IMG/VR virus record: IMGVR_UViG_3300047388_000215
Coordinates: 1-51,073 of that record
Source: a virus
Reading direction: 5' to 3' (one strand)
DNA: 51,073 nucleotides
In this document: piece by piece, positions 8,722-17,556 of the stretch
How the letters are laid out: the number at the start of each line of letters is the position of its first letter
Numbering within the stretch: position 1 is the first letter of the stretch
Position numbers and translations under genes: made by a program
Notes under the pieces: generated by a model
Seen by the model: only the letters and a program-made list of their open reading frames with translations
Databases searched by the model: none
What the model was told of the DNA's origin: nothing

Positions 8722-9128
8722 CAGCGCAGCGTGTACTGGATGACCAGCACCCCGGCGGGGATAACCAGCCCGGTGCCACCGTGGGTCTTCACCATCGACA
8801 CCGCGTCCCCGGAGGTCACCAGCAGGTTCGCGGCAGTGCCACTGAGGGTCATCGACTCGGGCGTGTCGGCCACGGAGTCGGTCGCTGACCACGCCCGGGT
8901 CGCCATCGACGTCGTCCCCGCCCCAGTCCCCTTGTTGGTGAGGGTGTAGGTCGAGAAGTTGGTCGCGTCATGGGTGATGGCCGCGTTCGGCACGAACTTG
9001 ACCCCTGTCACGGTGGCATTGAACTGCGGGTTCCACACCTGCCAGTGGTCGTCGGTGCCGGCAGTGCCCTGCGACGGCAGGTACGTCGTGTGCTGCATCG
9101 TGCCGCCGAGCTCCTTCAGCTGCGTCAT
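8721..9128 (-). CDS. Structural protein, possible head decoration protein
   Basis: The 135-residue product has one of the best ribosome sites in the module (GAGGAGG, seven bases before ATG), placed just after the major capsid protein gene. It is Thr/Ser/Val-rich and beta (WNPQFNATVTGVKFVPNAAI). High expression right behind the capsid gene is the usual signature of decoration proteins. The assignment rests on that and not on a recognised motif. Confidence 0.6.
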   Translation of the reverse strand: MTQLKELGGTMQHTTYLPSQGTAGTDDHWQVWNPQFNATVTGVKFVPNAAITHDATNFSTYTLTNKGTGAGTTSMATRAWSATDSVADTPESMTLSGTAANLLVTSGDAVSMVKTHGGTGLVIPAGVLVIQYTLR

Positions 9129-9165
9129 TGCGGGTCCTCCTCGGACACGAGAGTGAGATTCGGGG

Positions 9166-11949
9166 TCACTGCGTGCCGCGCTGGAACCCGCGGAAGTCGA
9201 TCGGCGTGCCGGAGTAGATATGGCGGATCTTGTAGGTGAGGGTGTCAGCGTTGAACATGCTGCCCACGGTCGGATCGGCCTGGGTGAACAGTTCCGGCTC
9301 CTGCCGGCCCTGGTAGAACCCGATCTCGATGGTCGGACACATGCTCGGATCGGCGACCACGAACCAGTCGTTGGTGTCGGTGAAGTAGTCGATCACCAGC
9401 GGGGTCATGCCGTGGTGGATGTTGGGGGTGTTCGCCGCGCCGGCCGGGGTCGCCGGGATCGCGACCATCGACGTGCACAGCTGCCACGCCAGTTCCTCCA
9501 GCGCCGAGGGCACCACCAGGTACTGGGGGATCAGCGACAGGATGTCCTTGGAGTCGCCGTAGGCAGACTGCCCGCGCATGCTCGCCCGCAGGGCCGACAG
9601 GTTCGTCTGGCTCAACGCCGCGGCGGTGGTGTTGGAGTGGGAGGCGTGGAACAGGGCCACCGAGTCGAACGTGCAGGTCGTGTTCCCAGCCAGCATGTCC
9701 CACACAAACCGGTACAGCGTCTGCGCGGCGGCCAGACCCAGCTTCTTCGGGATGTTCGCGATGGCCCGCAGGTCGTCGTCGGCGATCATCTCCAGGGTCA
9801 GGTCCTCGGTGCCACCCTTCTTGGTGATGCTGTACGTCGCCTCCTCATCAGTCGGGGAGGTCAGCGGCTGGTACGGGGCGCCCTGGTTGACCGTCGGCAG
9901 CGTGCCGTACCCGCCGAGCCGGTCCAGCCGCTGGGTCCTGAAGTCGTTGATCGGGACGGTACTGGACACGATCTGCCGCCACGTCTGGAGGCTGGGCCGG
10001 CCGTAGTCGGCGACCATCCGGCGGGTGATCGAGTCACCGAGGATCACATCCCACGAGGCCGCGGTCAGCGACTCGGTGGACCGGTCGGCGGAGTCGTACA
10101 TGTCCCCGCCGCGCCCGCCGATGGACTCCCGCATCATCCGTCGGTTCAGGTCCTCGCCGAGGCTCTTGGGCCGGTAGCCGGTGATGTCGAGGTAGGCGGA
10201 GCGGAACGAGGTGTAGCCGCTGCCGAAGTCCCCGGCGAACGTCGCGTCCAACGCCTTGATCTTCTTCTCGATCGACTCGGCGGCGACCTGCGCCGTCTGG
10301 GTGGTCGGGACGAGCCCGGACCGCTCGGCGATACCCAGCGCGGCCTTCAGGGTCGCGATCTGCGCGTCCAGGGTGGCCTCGGTGATCCGGTCCGGCAGCG
10401 TCGCGGCCAGCGATTCGACCGTGGCCGCCGGCAGGCCCGCGTCCTCGATCTTGGAGCGGATCATCAGCCGGCCTAGGTAGGAGGTTTTCAGCTCCCCCGC
10501 GGCCTCGGTGACCGGCTCCGGGTCGGGCGTCGGCGGGGGGGTCGACTCGGTTGCGGCGTGCTGGAGACCGTACGCCGCGAGCTGCTCGGGCGTAGCCGTC
10601 TTGAGCGCGCCGAGCACATCGTCGGCAGTCACGGTCATGTCGGATTCTCCTGTGGTCTCCCCCTGCGCGGGGTCGTCTCGGGTTTCGTCACACGTTCCGT
10701 CGTCCGGGTTCAGGCCCCCGGCGACCATGCGGACCGGCTTCCCGCCGGCCGCCGGGTCGGCCACCACGTCGGCGGACAGCACCTGGACGATGGCGGTGGC
10801 CTCCTGTAGCCGCCGGCCCGCCTCCACGACCGGCTTGAAGGTCGCCATCACGTCGTGGGACACGCCGATCAGCGGCGCCAGACCCTCCCCGGCCAGCGCC
10901 AGGGAAGCGTCAAGGGCTTCGGCGACCCGGCCGGCGGACGGCAGCAGGTACAGGTCTGCTTCCAGGCCGTCGGCGGTGGCCTCGACGTTGCGCCAATACC
11001 CGACCAGCGTCTCCACGCTGGAGGAGGCCAGGGCATCCTTGCTGCGGTGCCCGTCGAAGGCGCGGGTGCCCTCGTACAGCGGCGCGGCGGCACGCATGAC
11101 CGCCTCGGGGTAGCGGCGGGCGTTCGCCGAGTCGCCGTAGGCGATGATCCGGGACCGGAAGATCCGGCCACCGTCGGTCGCCTTGCCCTTGGCCTCGATG
11201 ACCCGACCCGACAGGGTGACCTGGACGGCCTCGTACGCCATGTCGTCGTCCATGGAGCCGGGCATGCCGGGCGCGTCGTCGTCCGGGGGCATCCCGGCCG
11301 GCGCCGGGGCGTAGGTGCGGACCACCCGCGACGGCTCCCCCAGCGTCACGTTCCCGGGGACGTCGACGGCGTAGGAGCACTGCCACAGGTCGTCGCAGTC
11401 CAGGTCGTCGGCGTACACCACGTCGGTGTCGGTGAGGTCCGCCACCCAGACGTACACGTAGGTGCCGGACGCCGCGCGGGCGCGGGCTCGCAGGGCGTCG
11501 CGGACGAGGTCGGCGGTGTCGTTGTAGGACCGCTTCCCGTCGATCATCGCCTCGGTGGCCTCCGGGACGGCCACACCGAACCGGCGCAGCGCCGCCCGCA
11601 CCCGGCCACGCACGGCGGGGCCGGCCTCGGCGACCGCCGACCATGCCGCCCGCGCCCGCGCCTCGGTGTCCAGTGGCCACCGCTTGCCCGGGTCGGCGTA
11701 CTCCACCTGCACGACCACCGGAGCGGCCTCGGTGACCCGCACCGGGCCAACCGGGGCGAAGAGGTGGCCACAGGCAGGACAGGTCACCGGCCGCACGATC
11801 ACCCCGTTCTGGCTGGGTACGAACAGTTCCGGACCGTGTTCCCCCGCGATGCCGTGGTAGCCGGTCAGCATCGCCTCGCTGACGCACTGCGGGCACGCCG
11901 GAAGCCCTGGGCACGTCTGCGTGTCGTGGCCGGTCGGGTCCTCGGCCAT
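9166..11949 (-). CDS. Fused capsid maturation protease and major capsid protein
   Basis: The 927-residue product combines several parts. Residues 13-60 hold two CxxC pairs (CPQC, CPAC) around a tape-measure-like GEHGPELFVP motif. Residues ~115-215 are a small domain (YNDTADLVRDALRARA; YVYVWVADLTDTDVVY) seen in phage head proteins. Residues ~235-420 form a prohead-protease domain with candidate catalytic His in FDGH and Ser/His in IGVSHDV. Residues ~440-580 are a helical, scaffold-like delta region. The C-terminal ~300 residues are a major capsid domain related to Mu gpT/HK97-fold proteins (LFHASHSNTTAAALSQTNL). A perfect internal ribosome site and ATG at 10638 would also yield a 490-residue capsid product. 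Confidence 0.9.
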   Translation of the reverse strand: MAEDPTGHDTQTCPGLPACPQCVSEAMLTGYHGIAGEHGPELFVPSQNGVIVRPVTCPACGHLFAPVGPVRVTEAAPVVVQVEYADPGKRWPLDTEARARAAWSAVAEAGPAVRGRVRAALRRFGVAVPEATEAMIDGKRSYNDTADLVRDALRARARAASGTYVYVWVADLTDTDVVYADDLDCDDLWQCSYAVDVPGNVTLGEPSRVVRTYAPAPAGMPPDDDAPGMPGSMDDDMAYEAVQVTLSGRVIEAKGKATDGGRIFRSRIIAYGDSANARRYPEAVMRAAAPLYEGTRAFDGHRSKDALASSSVETLVGYWRNVEATADGLEADLYLLPSAGRVAEALDASLALAGEGLAPLIGVSHDVMATFKPVVEAGRRLQEATAIVQVLSADVVADPAAGGKPVRMVAGGLNPDDGTCDETRDDPAQGETTGESDMTVTADDVLGALKTATPEQLAAYGLQHAATESTPPPTPDPEPVTEAAGELKTSYLGRLMIRSKIEDAGLPAATVESLAATLPDRITEATLDAQIATLKAALGIAERSGLVPTTQTAQVAAESIEKKIKALDATFAGDFGSGYTSFRSAYLDITGYRPKSLGEDLNRRMMRESIGGRGGDMYDSADRSTESLTAASWDVILGDSITRRMVADYGRPSLQTWRQIVSSTVPINDFRTQRLDRLGGYGTLPTVNQGAPYQPLTSPTDEEATYSITKKGGTEDLTLEMIADDDLRAIANIPKKLGLAAAQTLYRFVWDMLAGNTTCTFDSVALFHASHSNTTAAALSQTNLSALRASMRGQSAYGDSKDILSLIPQYLVVPSALEELAWQLCTSMVAIPATPAGAANTPNIHHGMTPLVIDYFTDTNDWFVVADPSMCPTIEIGFYQGRQEPELFTQADPTVGSMFNADTLTYKIRHIYSGTPIDFRGFQRGTQ
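10636..10651 (-). promoter_or_regulatory. Internal ribosome binding site and start for the major capsid protein
   Basis: Within the fused protease-capsid frame an AGGAGA site (10646-10651) lies seven bases before an in-frame ATG (10638), between the protease domain and the helical scaffold-like region. Initiation here would give a 490-residue capsid precursor in excess over the fusion. This would parallel nested starts in other phage protease/scaffold genes. The site is seen directly; its use is inferred. Confidence 0.7.
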
Positions 11950-12317
11950 CAGCTCGCCGGCGTCTTACCGCCGCGGGCCGGCCGGGGCTTGTCCGCCGGC
12001 GGCGGGCTGTCGGCAGGGTCCGGGTCGGGGGTGGGCTCGGGCTCGGCGGCCTGCGGGCCGGTGTCGTCCAGTTCGGCGGCGGTCGGCGGTGCCGCGCCCA
12101 CCGGTGCCGTCTGCCACGACCGCAGCGCCCGCGACCGGGCTGCCGCCGCGGTGTCCCGCAGCGCCGGGCAGCGGGTCATCCGGTACCGACCCGTGCCGTC
12201 CAACTCGAACTCGGTGCCGTCCAGCAGGACGGCGGTCGTGCCGTCCCAGGAGGTCACCTCCGACTGCTTCATGCCCAGGAGGTGGGCGACATCCAGACCG
12301 CTCAGCTTGCTGCTCAT
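11949..12317 (-). CDS. Small acidic protein between portal and protease
   Basis: The 122-residue product has an ordered N-terminal half (KLSGLDVAHLLGMKQSEVTSW, GTEFELDGTGRYRM) and a disordered Pro/Asp/Glu-rich C-terminus. It starts directly after the portal stop and overlaps the protease gene as TGATG. Its place between portal and protease is typical of small head morphogenesis accessory proteins, but no specific family is recognised. Confidence 0.6.
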   Translation of the reverse strand: MSSKLSGLDVAHLLGMKQSEVTSWDGTTAVLLDGTEFELDGTGRYRMTRCPALRDTAAAARSRALRSWQTAPVGAAPPTAAELDDTGPQAAEPEPTPDPDPADSPPPADKPRPARGGKTPAS

Positions 12318-13763
12318 CTACGCTCCCTGCGTTCCAGCGACCGGCTGGAGCCGGCGGGATTTTGGTGTGGTGTCGATGGCCGTGGCGATGTCGTCACGGT
12401 TCGCGTCCGGGGAGTCCAGGTCGGCGGTGTACGGGACGCCGACGAAGTCCTCCCACGCCTTGCGGGCCGCGATCCGGGTCGCCTCCGGGGACAGGGCACC
12501 GATCGAGGACAGGTTCTCCAGGCCCGTGGACAGGTTCAACAACACCTGCGCGGTGATCTCCGCGTCAGCCGCCGCGATCTCCGGGCCGGTGACGGTCACA
12601 CACTGCGCCGCCCGGATCTGGTAACTCTGGCCCGTCCTCGGGTCCGCCGCGGTCACCATCTCCGGCAGCCGCTTCGCCGCGACCGCCCGGTCCACCACGA
12701 ACCGCACCAGCTCGGTCTGGTAGCCCAGCCACATCTTCTGCACACCTTGCACACGGCGCCGAACCGGCTCGGCCATCGTCTGCCCCGTCGCCCTGTTCGT
12801 GTGCTCCGGCTCGGCCAGCCAGTGCTTCGCCAGCCCCGACCCGCCGGCGATGAGGGTGAGCGCGGACCCGGCGGCGGCGGCGTCCTCGAACGCCCCGGAC
12901 GGCGCGGACTTCTGCTCCCACGTGACGTTCTCGTTGTGCACCTCGACCGACCCGGACGGTGGCGGGTGGAGGCCGCCGCGGGCGTCCACGAACGCATTCA
13001 CCGCGGTCTGGTCGCCCTTCACCGTGACGTCCCACACCAGATACCGGGCCAGCGCGGTCCGGTCGATCAGGTTGGACAGGATCTGGTCGTAGTTGTCCAG
13101 CCAGTCCAGGATCGGCGTCAGGAACGGCATCGAATGCTGGTCGGTGACCAGCGTCTTCCATGGCGTCCAGAACTGTGCCTGGCCTGCCCGCAGGCCGGTG
13201 GCGTCGTCGACCTGCACCACCTTGTACGGCCGGTACTCCCCGTCCTGCCCGGCCACCAGTAGCTCGTCCGGCCACAGCGGGTTCCCGTTCAGCCACGACA
13301 CCCGCTGGATCGCCGTCACGTTCATCGGGGCGAACCGCACCACCCCGGAGACGGCGCCCTCCAGCATCTCCAGCGCCGACTCGCCGTTGAGGATCTGGTC
13401 CCGCAGCAGCAGTTCCTGGATGCCGCCGACATTGTTCCGCGGATCGGACCAGAATTGGTCCACGACCTCCCGCACCTGCGGGTTCGTCACCTGGTACGAC
13501 ACGCCCTTGTCGCCGACGATGAACGACGTGTAGGTGTCCACGATGGCCCGGCCCATCGGGTTGGCCCGGTACGCGGCCACCGAGCTCGCGCGGGCCTTCT
13601 CGGTGGTCCACGGAGGCATCTGCCGGCCGATCGACCCCAGCGGCTTGAACCCGACATCCCCGTCCACCGGGTCGACGCCGTAGTTGCCCACCGCGCCGGT
13701 CGCCACCAACTGCCCCGTGGTAGCCTCCACGGTGCGACGGGCCAGCGCCCGGGCGATCGTCAC
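12318..13763 (-). CDS. Portal protein
   Basis: The 481-residue length matches siphophage portals. The sequence shows portal-like features: an N-terminal arm with RASSVAAYRANPMGRAIVDTY, the DQFWSDPRNN segment, a stem/wing region (DWLDNYDQILSNLIDRTAL) and a long helical C-terminus. It is encoded between the terminase and capsid genes. The GTG start overlaps the preceding small membrane protein gene as GTGA. It forms the dodecameric DNA channel at one head vertex. Confidence 0.9.
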   Translation of the reverse strand: MTIARALARRTVEATTGQLVATGAVGNYGVDPVDGDVGFKPLGSIGRQMPPWTTEKARASSVAAYRANPMGRAIVDTYTSFIVGDKGVSYQVTNPQVREVVDQFWSDPRNNVGGIQELLLRDQILNGESALEMLEGAVSGVVRFAPMNVTAIQRVSWLNGNPLWPDELLVAGQDGEYRPYKVVQVDDATGLRAGQAQFWTPWKTLVTDQHSMPFLTPILDWLDNYDQILSNLIDRTALARYLVWDVTVKGDQTAVNAFVDARGGLHPPPSGSVEVHNENVTWEQKSAPSGAFEDAAAAGSALTLIAGGSGLAKHWLAEPEHTNRATGQTMAEPVRRRVQGVQKMWLGYQTELVRFVVDRAVAAKRLPEMVTAADPRTGQSYQIRAAQCVTVTGPEIAAADAEITAQVLLNLSTGLENLSSIGALSPEATRIAARKAWEDFVGVPYTADLDSPDANRDDIATAIDTTPKSRRLQPVAGTQGA

Positions 13764-13999
13764 GCCGCGGCGTCCTCATCGAGAGCCTCGACCCACGCCG
13801 ACCGAAGCGCCCGGGCGGCCGCCGCCAGACGTGACGGGCGGACACTGGCGCGCACCGGGGCACGGTTGCGGGAACGCAGGTTCACCTCAACCAGCAGCGC
13901 CATGCTGGCCACCAGTAGGGCTGCGGGCAACCAGATGAGGCCCGCGAACACCACCAGCCCGGCCAGACCGGCGAACTCGCCCACGTCGTAGCGGTCCAC
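13760..13999 (-). CDS. Small membrane protein between terminase and portal
   Basis: The 79-residue product has one or two hydrophobic helices in residues ~8-40 (FAGLAGLVVFAGLIWLPAAL) and a basic C-terminal half ending in acidic residues. A strong GAGGAGG site lies four bases before the GTG start. A membrane protein inserted between large terminase and portal is unusual. A role in superinfection exclusion or in early infection is possible but speculative. Confidence 0.7.
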   Translation of the reverse strand: MDRYDVGEFAGLAGLVVFAGLIWLPAALLVASMALLVEVNLRSRNRAPVRASVRPSRLAAAARALRSAWVEALDEDAAA

Positions 14000-14008
14000 G
14001 GTGCCTCC

Positions 14009-15688
14009 TCAGATGCCCAGCCGCGAGCTCGGCCGGAACATGCTCCGGTCGTCGGGCTTACCTCCGGTCGCTTTCGCGGTGGCCGGCTCGGCCGACGGCG
14101 TCGGCGGGACGACGGTCAGGACCCACACGCCCATGCACATCGAGATGCACGCGTCGATGTGGCGGCGGCTCTTGCCCTTGCTGAGAGTGAAGCCGCGTTC
14201 CTGTTCCCGCTTCACCGCGGCCTTGACCTGATCCGCGAACTCCGGGTCCCCGTCGTGCACGACCTGGCCGTTAATGATCAGGTCGAAGGTCTGCCCACAG
14301 GCGGGCGCCATCCGCTGCGGTGACTGGTCGAACTCGATGACCTCGATGCCGTCGTCTTCGAGCAGTCGTGCCGGGAGTTCGAAGAACCGCGGGTCGTACA
14401 CCACGCCCCGGAACCCCGGCCCGGTAGCCAGCGCCCGCACGTGCTTGAAGACGTCCACGTGGTCGATCCGACCGCCAGCCGGTGCCCAGATCCGTGCCGT
14501 TACCGCCACCCGGCCGTCCGGCAGCAGCTCGCACCGGTCCACCGCCACCGTGTCCCGCTTCAGCGCCATGTCCACCGCGACCGTGAACGGGTTCGTCGGG
14601 TCCGACCGCCACGTTCCCTGACAGTCAGCCCATGCGGCCGGGTGGTCCTTCAGCCACGAGTCCGCGGCCAGTTCCACCCACCGGTTGCCGTAGTAGCGAA
14701 TCCACTCGTGCGGCGGCATGTCCGGCTTGCCCCACGCATTGACCCGGTCGACCACCGACCAAAGCACCCCGGCGGCCTCGGAGGCGGCGCGGACAGCGAT
14801 CTCCCGGTCGCGGGGCTTCCGGTAGTCCAGGCCGTCCGGCGCCTCATGCCAGTCGAACAGGTACCGGGGCGATACCCGCGGGTCCCGGATCACCCGCCGA
14901 CCTAGCTTGACCATCTCCCCGAGCAGGGAGTGGTCGAGGTCGAACCCGGCCGTCGACAGGCTGATCTGCCGGCCGCAGCCCCGCGGGGTACGGCGTTTGC
15001 GGGTCGACTTCCCGATGACCGTCTTCACCCGGGCCTTGCGGTCCGGGTTGTCGCCGCCCTCGCCCCACTCGTGCAGCTCGTCGCACACGAACAGCGTCGG
15101 CAGACCGCCCTCGTTCGTGCCGGCCACAGCCGCGACCCGGAAGATCCGACCCGCGCGGCCGTCGGTGAACTTGATCTCGGTGTCGTACACCTCGAAGAAC
15201 CCGCGTAGCGGCGAGGCGTCCGCGAGCTGGTCCCGGCCGCCGGCCATCGTGGCCACCGCCGAGAACAGCAGATCGGCCTGCTCGAAGCTCGCCGCGGCGA
15301 TCGGGATGTTCGGCGACGGAACCGCGATCTCGCTCGGCCCAGCGAATTCCAGCATGACGACCGCGGCGATGAACTGCGTCTTCCCATCGCCGGTGGCCGC
15401 CCCGCGCAACGCCTCGTCGTAGTGCCACTGCCCGCACTCCGGGCAGTACTCGTACCAGCGCCACAGGAACCGTTTCTGATCATCCCGCAGGACGATCAGC
15501 TTGCCTTCCCAGTCCCCCTCGCCGCAGACGCAGTTGTCCTCGATCCACCGCACCGCCGTGTCGCCGTGCGACGGCCACAACACCCCCGCCGCGGGCCGCC
15601 ACCCGCAGCCCTGGCAGCCCGGATCAGGTGCCGGCTTCGATGACCCGCGGGTCCGGCGCCGCGACCGCGGCCTGGTCGGAGCGGACAT
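14009..15688 (-). CDS. Terminase large subunit
   Basis: The 559-residue DNA-packaging motor has an N-terminal region with Cys pairs (CQGC, CVC, CPEC). The ATPase domain has a Walker A-like GAATGDGKTQ near residues 97-106 and Walker B TLFVCDELHEW near 198-208. The C-terminal RNase H-fold nuclease shows acidic residues in FTVAVDMALKRD, GVVYDPRFFELP and RRHIDACIS. The ATG at 15688 is preferred over a GTG two codons upstream because a GGGGGTGG stretch precedes it. It overlaps the small terminase gene by 65 bases. Confidence 0.95.
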   Translation of the reverse strand: MSAPTRPRSRRRTRGSSKPAPDPGCQGCGWRPAAGVLWPSHGDTAVRWIEDNCVCGEGDWEGKLIVLRDDQKRFLWRWYEYCPECGQWHYDEALRGAATGDGKTQFIAAVVMLEFAGPSEIAVPSPNIPIAAASFEQADLLFSAVATMAGGRDQLADASPLRGFFEVYDTEIKFTDGRAGRIFRVAAVAGTNEGGLPTLFVCDELHEWGEGGDNPDRKARVKTVIGKSTRKRRTPRGCGRQISLSTAGFDLDHSLLGEMVKLGRRVIRDPRVSPRYLFDWHEAPDGLDYRKPRDREIAVRAASEAAGVLWSVVDRVNAWGKPDMPPHEWIRYYGNRWVELAADSWLKDHPAAWADCQGTWRSDPTNPFTVAVDMALKRDTVAVDRCELLPDGRVAVTARIWAPAGGRIDHVDVFKHVRALATGPGFRGVVYDPRFFELPARLLEDDGIEVIEFDQSPQRMAPACGQTFDLIINGQVVHDGDPEFADQVKAAVKREQERGFTLSKGKSRRHIDACISMCMGVWVLTVVPPTPSAEPATAKATGGKPDDRSMFRPSSRLGI

Positions 15689-16133
15689 CGCCACCCCCGT
15701 ACCGTGCGTTCATGTCCGCCAGCGACCGCCGCTCGGTCAGCACCGCGATGCCCAGGTTCGACCGGTTCAACCCGCCCGCGCCGATCTGCCTCTCGCAGCG
15801 CTCCACCACATCCAGCGCCCGGTACGCGATCCTGTACAGCGGGTTCTCGACGTCCTGCCCCGTAGACCCGGCCACCACCGGATTCCGGTCCGCCTCAGCA
15901 ACCGTCCGCAGGTACCGGTCCAGCTCCGTCACCCACCGCACCAGGAGCGCCCGGTCCACCGGAGTGCCCACCGAGGCCACCGCATCGGCCCAGTACGAGT
16001 CCCAGGCGGCCACGGCCTCATCGCAGATGTCCGGCGGGGCCCCGAACCGCTGCCCGGCCACCGCGGTCAGGTCCACGCGGCGTCCGTTGCGGCGGTCCAC
16101 TGTCGACCCGGCCGGCTTCTTCGTGCGCGGCAT
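15624..16133 (-). CDS. Terminase small subunit (P27-like)
   Basis: The 169-residue product resembles P27-family small terminases: N-terminal GQRFGAPPDICDEAVAAWDSYW, a middle helix with VDRALLVRWVTELDRYL, and a C-terminal NRSNLGIAVLTERRSLADM. The ATG at 16133 is chosen because GGAGG lies five bases upstream, so the longer open frame (to 16208) is not used. It would recognise the packaging site, and the gene-poor 186-base stretch just upstream is a candidate for that site. Confidence 0.8.
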   Translation of the reverse strand: MPRTKKPAGSTVDRRNGRRVDLTAVAGQRFGAPPDICDEAVAAWDSYWADAVASVGTPVDRALLVRWVTELDRYLRTVAEADRNPVVAGSTGQDVENPLYRIAYRALDVVERCERQIGAGGLNRSNLGIAVLTERRSLADMNARYGGGDVRSDQAAVAAPDPRVIEAGT

Positions 16134-16319
16134 GAACACCTCCGACCGGAAATGCGCCCCTCCAGGCAGAAACTGGCCACAGGCGAAACGGGCCAGTCGT
16201 GGTACCACGGATCGGGGGGCCGGGACGCGGGGGCGAGGCAGGGCCTGTTGATCACGACATTGACCCCGGGGGTCACGGTGTGTGACTCGCGGCCGGCCTC
16301 GGCCCGAGGATCTGGAGAC
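16134..16319. other. Intergenic region, candidate packaging (cos/pac) region
   Basis: No gene was seen in these 186 bases between the small terminase and HNH genes. They contain a perfect 15-base palindrome (TGACCCC-G-GGGGTCA, 16261-16275) immediately followed by a GTCAC/GTGAC inverted repeat. In many actinophages the packaging site lies next to HNH and terminase genes, so this is a reasonable candidate, but no cleavage site can be identified by eye. Confidence 0.4.
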
Positions 16320-16682
16320 TCAGGTCACTCTGTGTGCTGTCGCGCCGCGTCTGCTGTTGGCTGAGCGGCACAGCACCCGTAGTGCACCGGCCTCTGCCCC
16401 ACCCTGCGCCACCGTAGCCATGTGGTCAGCAGTCAGGTCGGCGCTCGGGTGTGGTGCGTGGTTCAGGTCCACTGCTCCGGGGCACAGCCAGCCGTAGACA
16501 CTGACGTGGTCGGCGACTGCCTGCCGTCGGCGTTGCTGCTCGGCCCAGGTGCGGCGCTCCGGTCGGCGGGCGTCCTTGGCCCGCTGCCTCTCGGCCTCGC
16601 AGTCGGGACAGCGGTTGCCGTCGCGGACCAGCGTGTGGCCGGGTTCGTGCCGGCCACCACCGAGGCAGGGTCGCAGCGGCAC
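16320..16682 (-). CDS. HNH endonuclease, packaging-associated
   Basis: The 120-residue product has the phage HNH layout: a CPDC pair near residue 25, a basic helical linker, the ADHMATVAQGG motif with the central His, and LCRSANSRRG at the end. In the last motif the usual second Cys of the CxxCN zinc pair is Ala, and Asn is kept. The His and Asn are present, so it may be active. Such nucleases commonly accompany terminases and are required for cohesive-end cleavage in HK97-like phages. The start is GTG with an ACAGG site upstream. Confidence 0.85.
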   Translation of the reverse strand: MPLRPCLGGGRHEPGHTLVRDGNRCPDCEAERQRAKDARRPERRTWAEQQRRRQAVADHVSVYGWLCPGAVDLNHAPHPSADLTADHMATVAQGGAEAGALRVLCRSANSRRGATAHRVT

Positions 16683-16709
16683 ACGGTCACCTGTGCGCCA
16701 TAGCGTGGG

Positions 16710-17396
16710 CTACTGCCACACCGAGCAGCTCGTACCCCAGCCGGGCACGCTCGGAGTAGCACCCTCAGCCACTACCTCAGCGGCGGCCATCAGGGTGTCG
16801 CTGGCGGACTGCCGGTCCTCGGCGGTGATCTGCCCCGCGTACAGCACCGACAGGCCGTCGTCGGCGATGGTCGTGGTGGTGACCGTGGCCTGGTCGGCGG
16901 TGAGGTCGGGGATGCTGGTCCGCGGGGTCGGGGTCTCGGCGCCGGACCAGTCGATGGTCACCGAGAAGCCCCAGACCTGCGGGCCGGTAGCGGCCACGGA
17001 TTCGATGGAGCCGGGCGCGAGGCCGCCGTGGCCGTCGTCCACCTCCACCACGATGCGGCGGATCGAGGAGCCGGGCGGGACCACGCCGGCGGTGGCGAGG
17101 GCTGAGACCAGCGCATCGTGCTCGGAGGTCATGCCGGCTTCTCTCCCTCTGGTGGTCCGGTCGGTGGGGAAGTTGTCGTCGTCGTCAGCCAGCAGTTCCG
17201 GGATGACGTGGCCCGGTACCCGGTGGCCCGCGCTGAGGTGCTCACCCAGATGACTGATCATCTCGCCCGTGTTATGGCCGCGGAACGAGTGCTGTGGAGG
17301 TGCTGCCAGAGAGCAGCTGTTGCACTCCAGGTAGCCGTCGACGTGCATGTACAGGTAGATGTCGCTGCCCGGGTCGGCACGCCGGGCGTAGCTCAC
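16710..17396 (-). CDS. Zinc-finger-like hypothetical protein with C-terminal extension
   Basis: The 228-residue product has an N-terminal ~75-residue domain common in actinophages: a DIYLYMHVDGYLECNSCSL segment with a CxxC, then MISHLGEHLSAGHRVP with two His, probably a C2H2 zinc site. A separate C-terminal part (from an internal Met at 17132 with a GGGAG site) is beta-rich and includes FSVTIDWSGAETPTPR. The two parts could be translated separately. The GTG at 17396 is preferred because GGAGG lies seven bases upstream; an ATG six bases earlier is too close to that site. Function unknown. Confidence 0.65.
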   Translation of the reverse strand: MSYARRADPGSDIYLYMHVDGYLECNSCSLAAPPQHSFRGHNTGEMISHLGEHLSAGHRVPGHVIPELLADDDDNFPTDRTTRGREAGMTSEHDALVSALATAGVVPPGSSIRRIVVEVDDGHGGLAPGSIESVAATGPQVWGFSVTIDWSGAETPTPRTSIPDLTADQATVTTTTIADDGLSVLYAGQITAEDRQSASDTLMAAAEVVAEGATPSVPGWGTSCSVWQ

Positions 17397-17556
17397 ACAC
17401 ATTCCTCCAGCTCACGGCTGGGTGACCGGAGGCCCACCGCCCCTGGGTGCTATACCAGGGCTCTCGCCGCAGGATGGGCGGGCGCCTTGACGGTGAGCGC
17501 ACGGCTCTCGACTATCCCGCCTAGGACGGGAGAAGGACCGGCCCGGGGCTCTCCGG

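Noticed and set aside
9220-10476. 418-codon plus-strand frame opposite the capsid gene
   Set aside because: Antisense shadow with Gly/Arg/Val bias; the minus-strand frame is a clear capsid protein.
17398-17402. ATG start at 17402 for the zinc-finger-like protein
   Set aside because: It lies one base behind the GGAGG site; the GTG six bases later has normal spacing.
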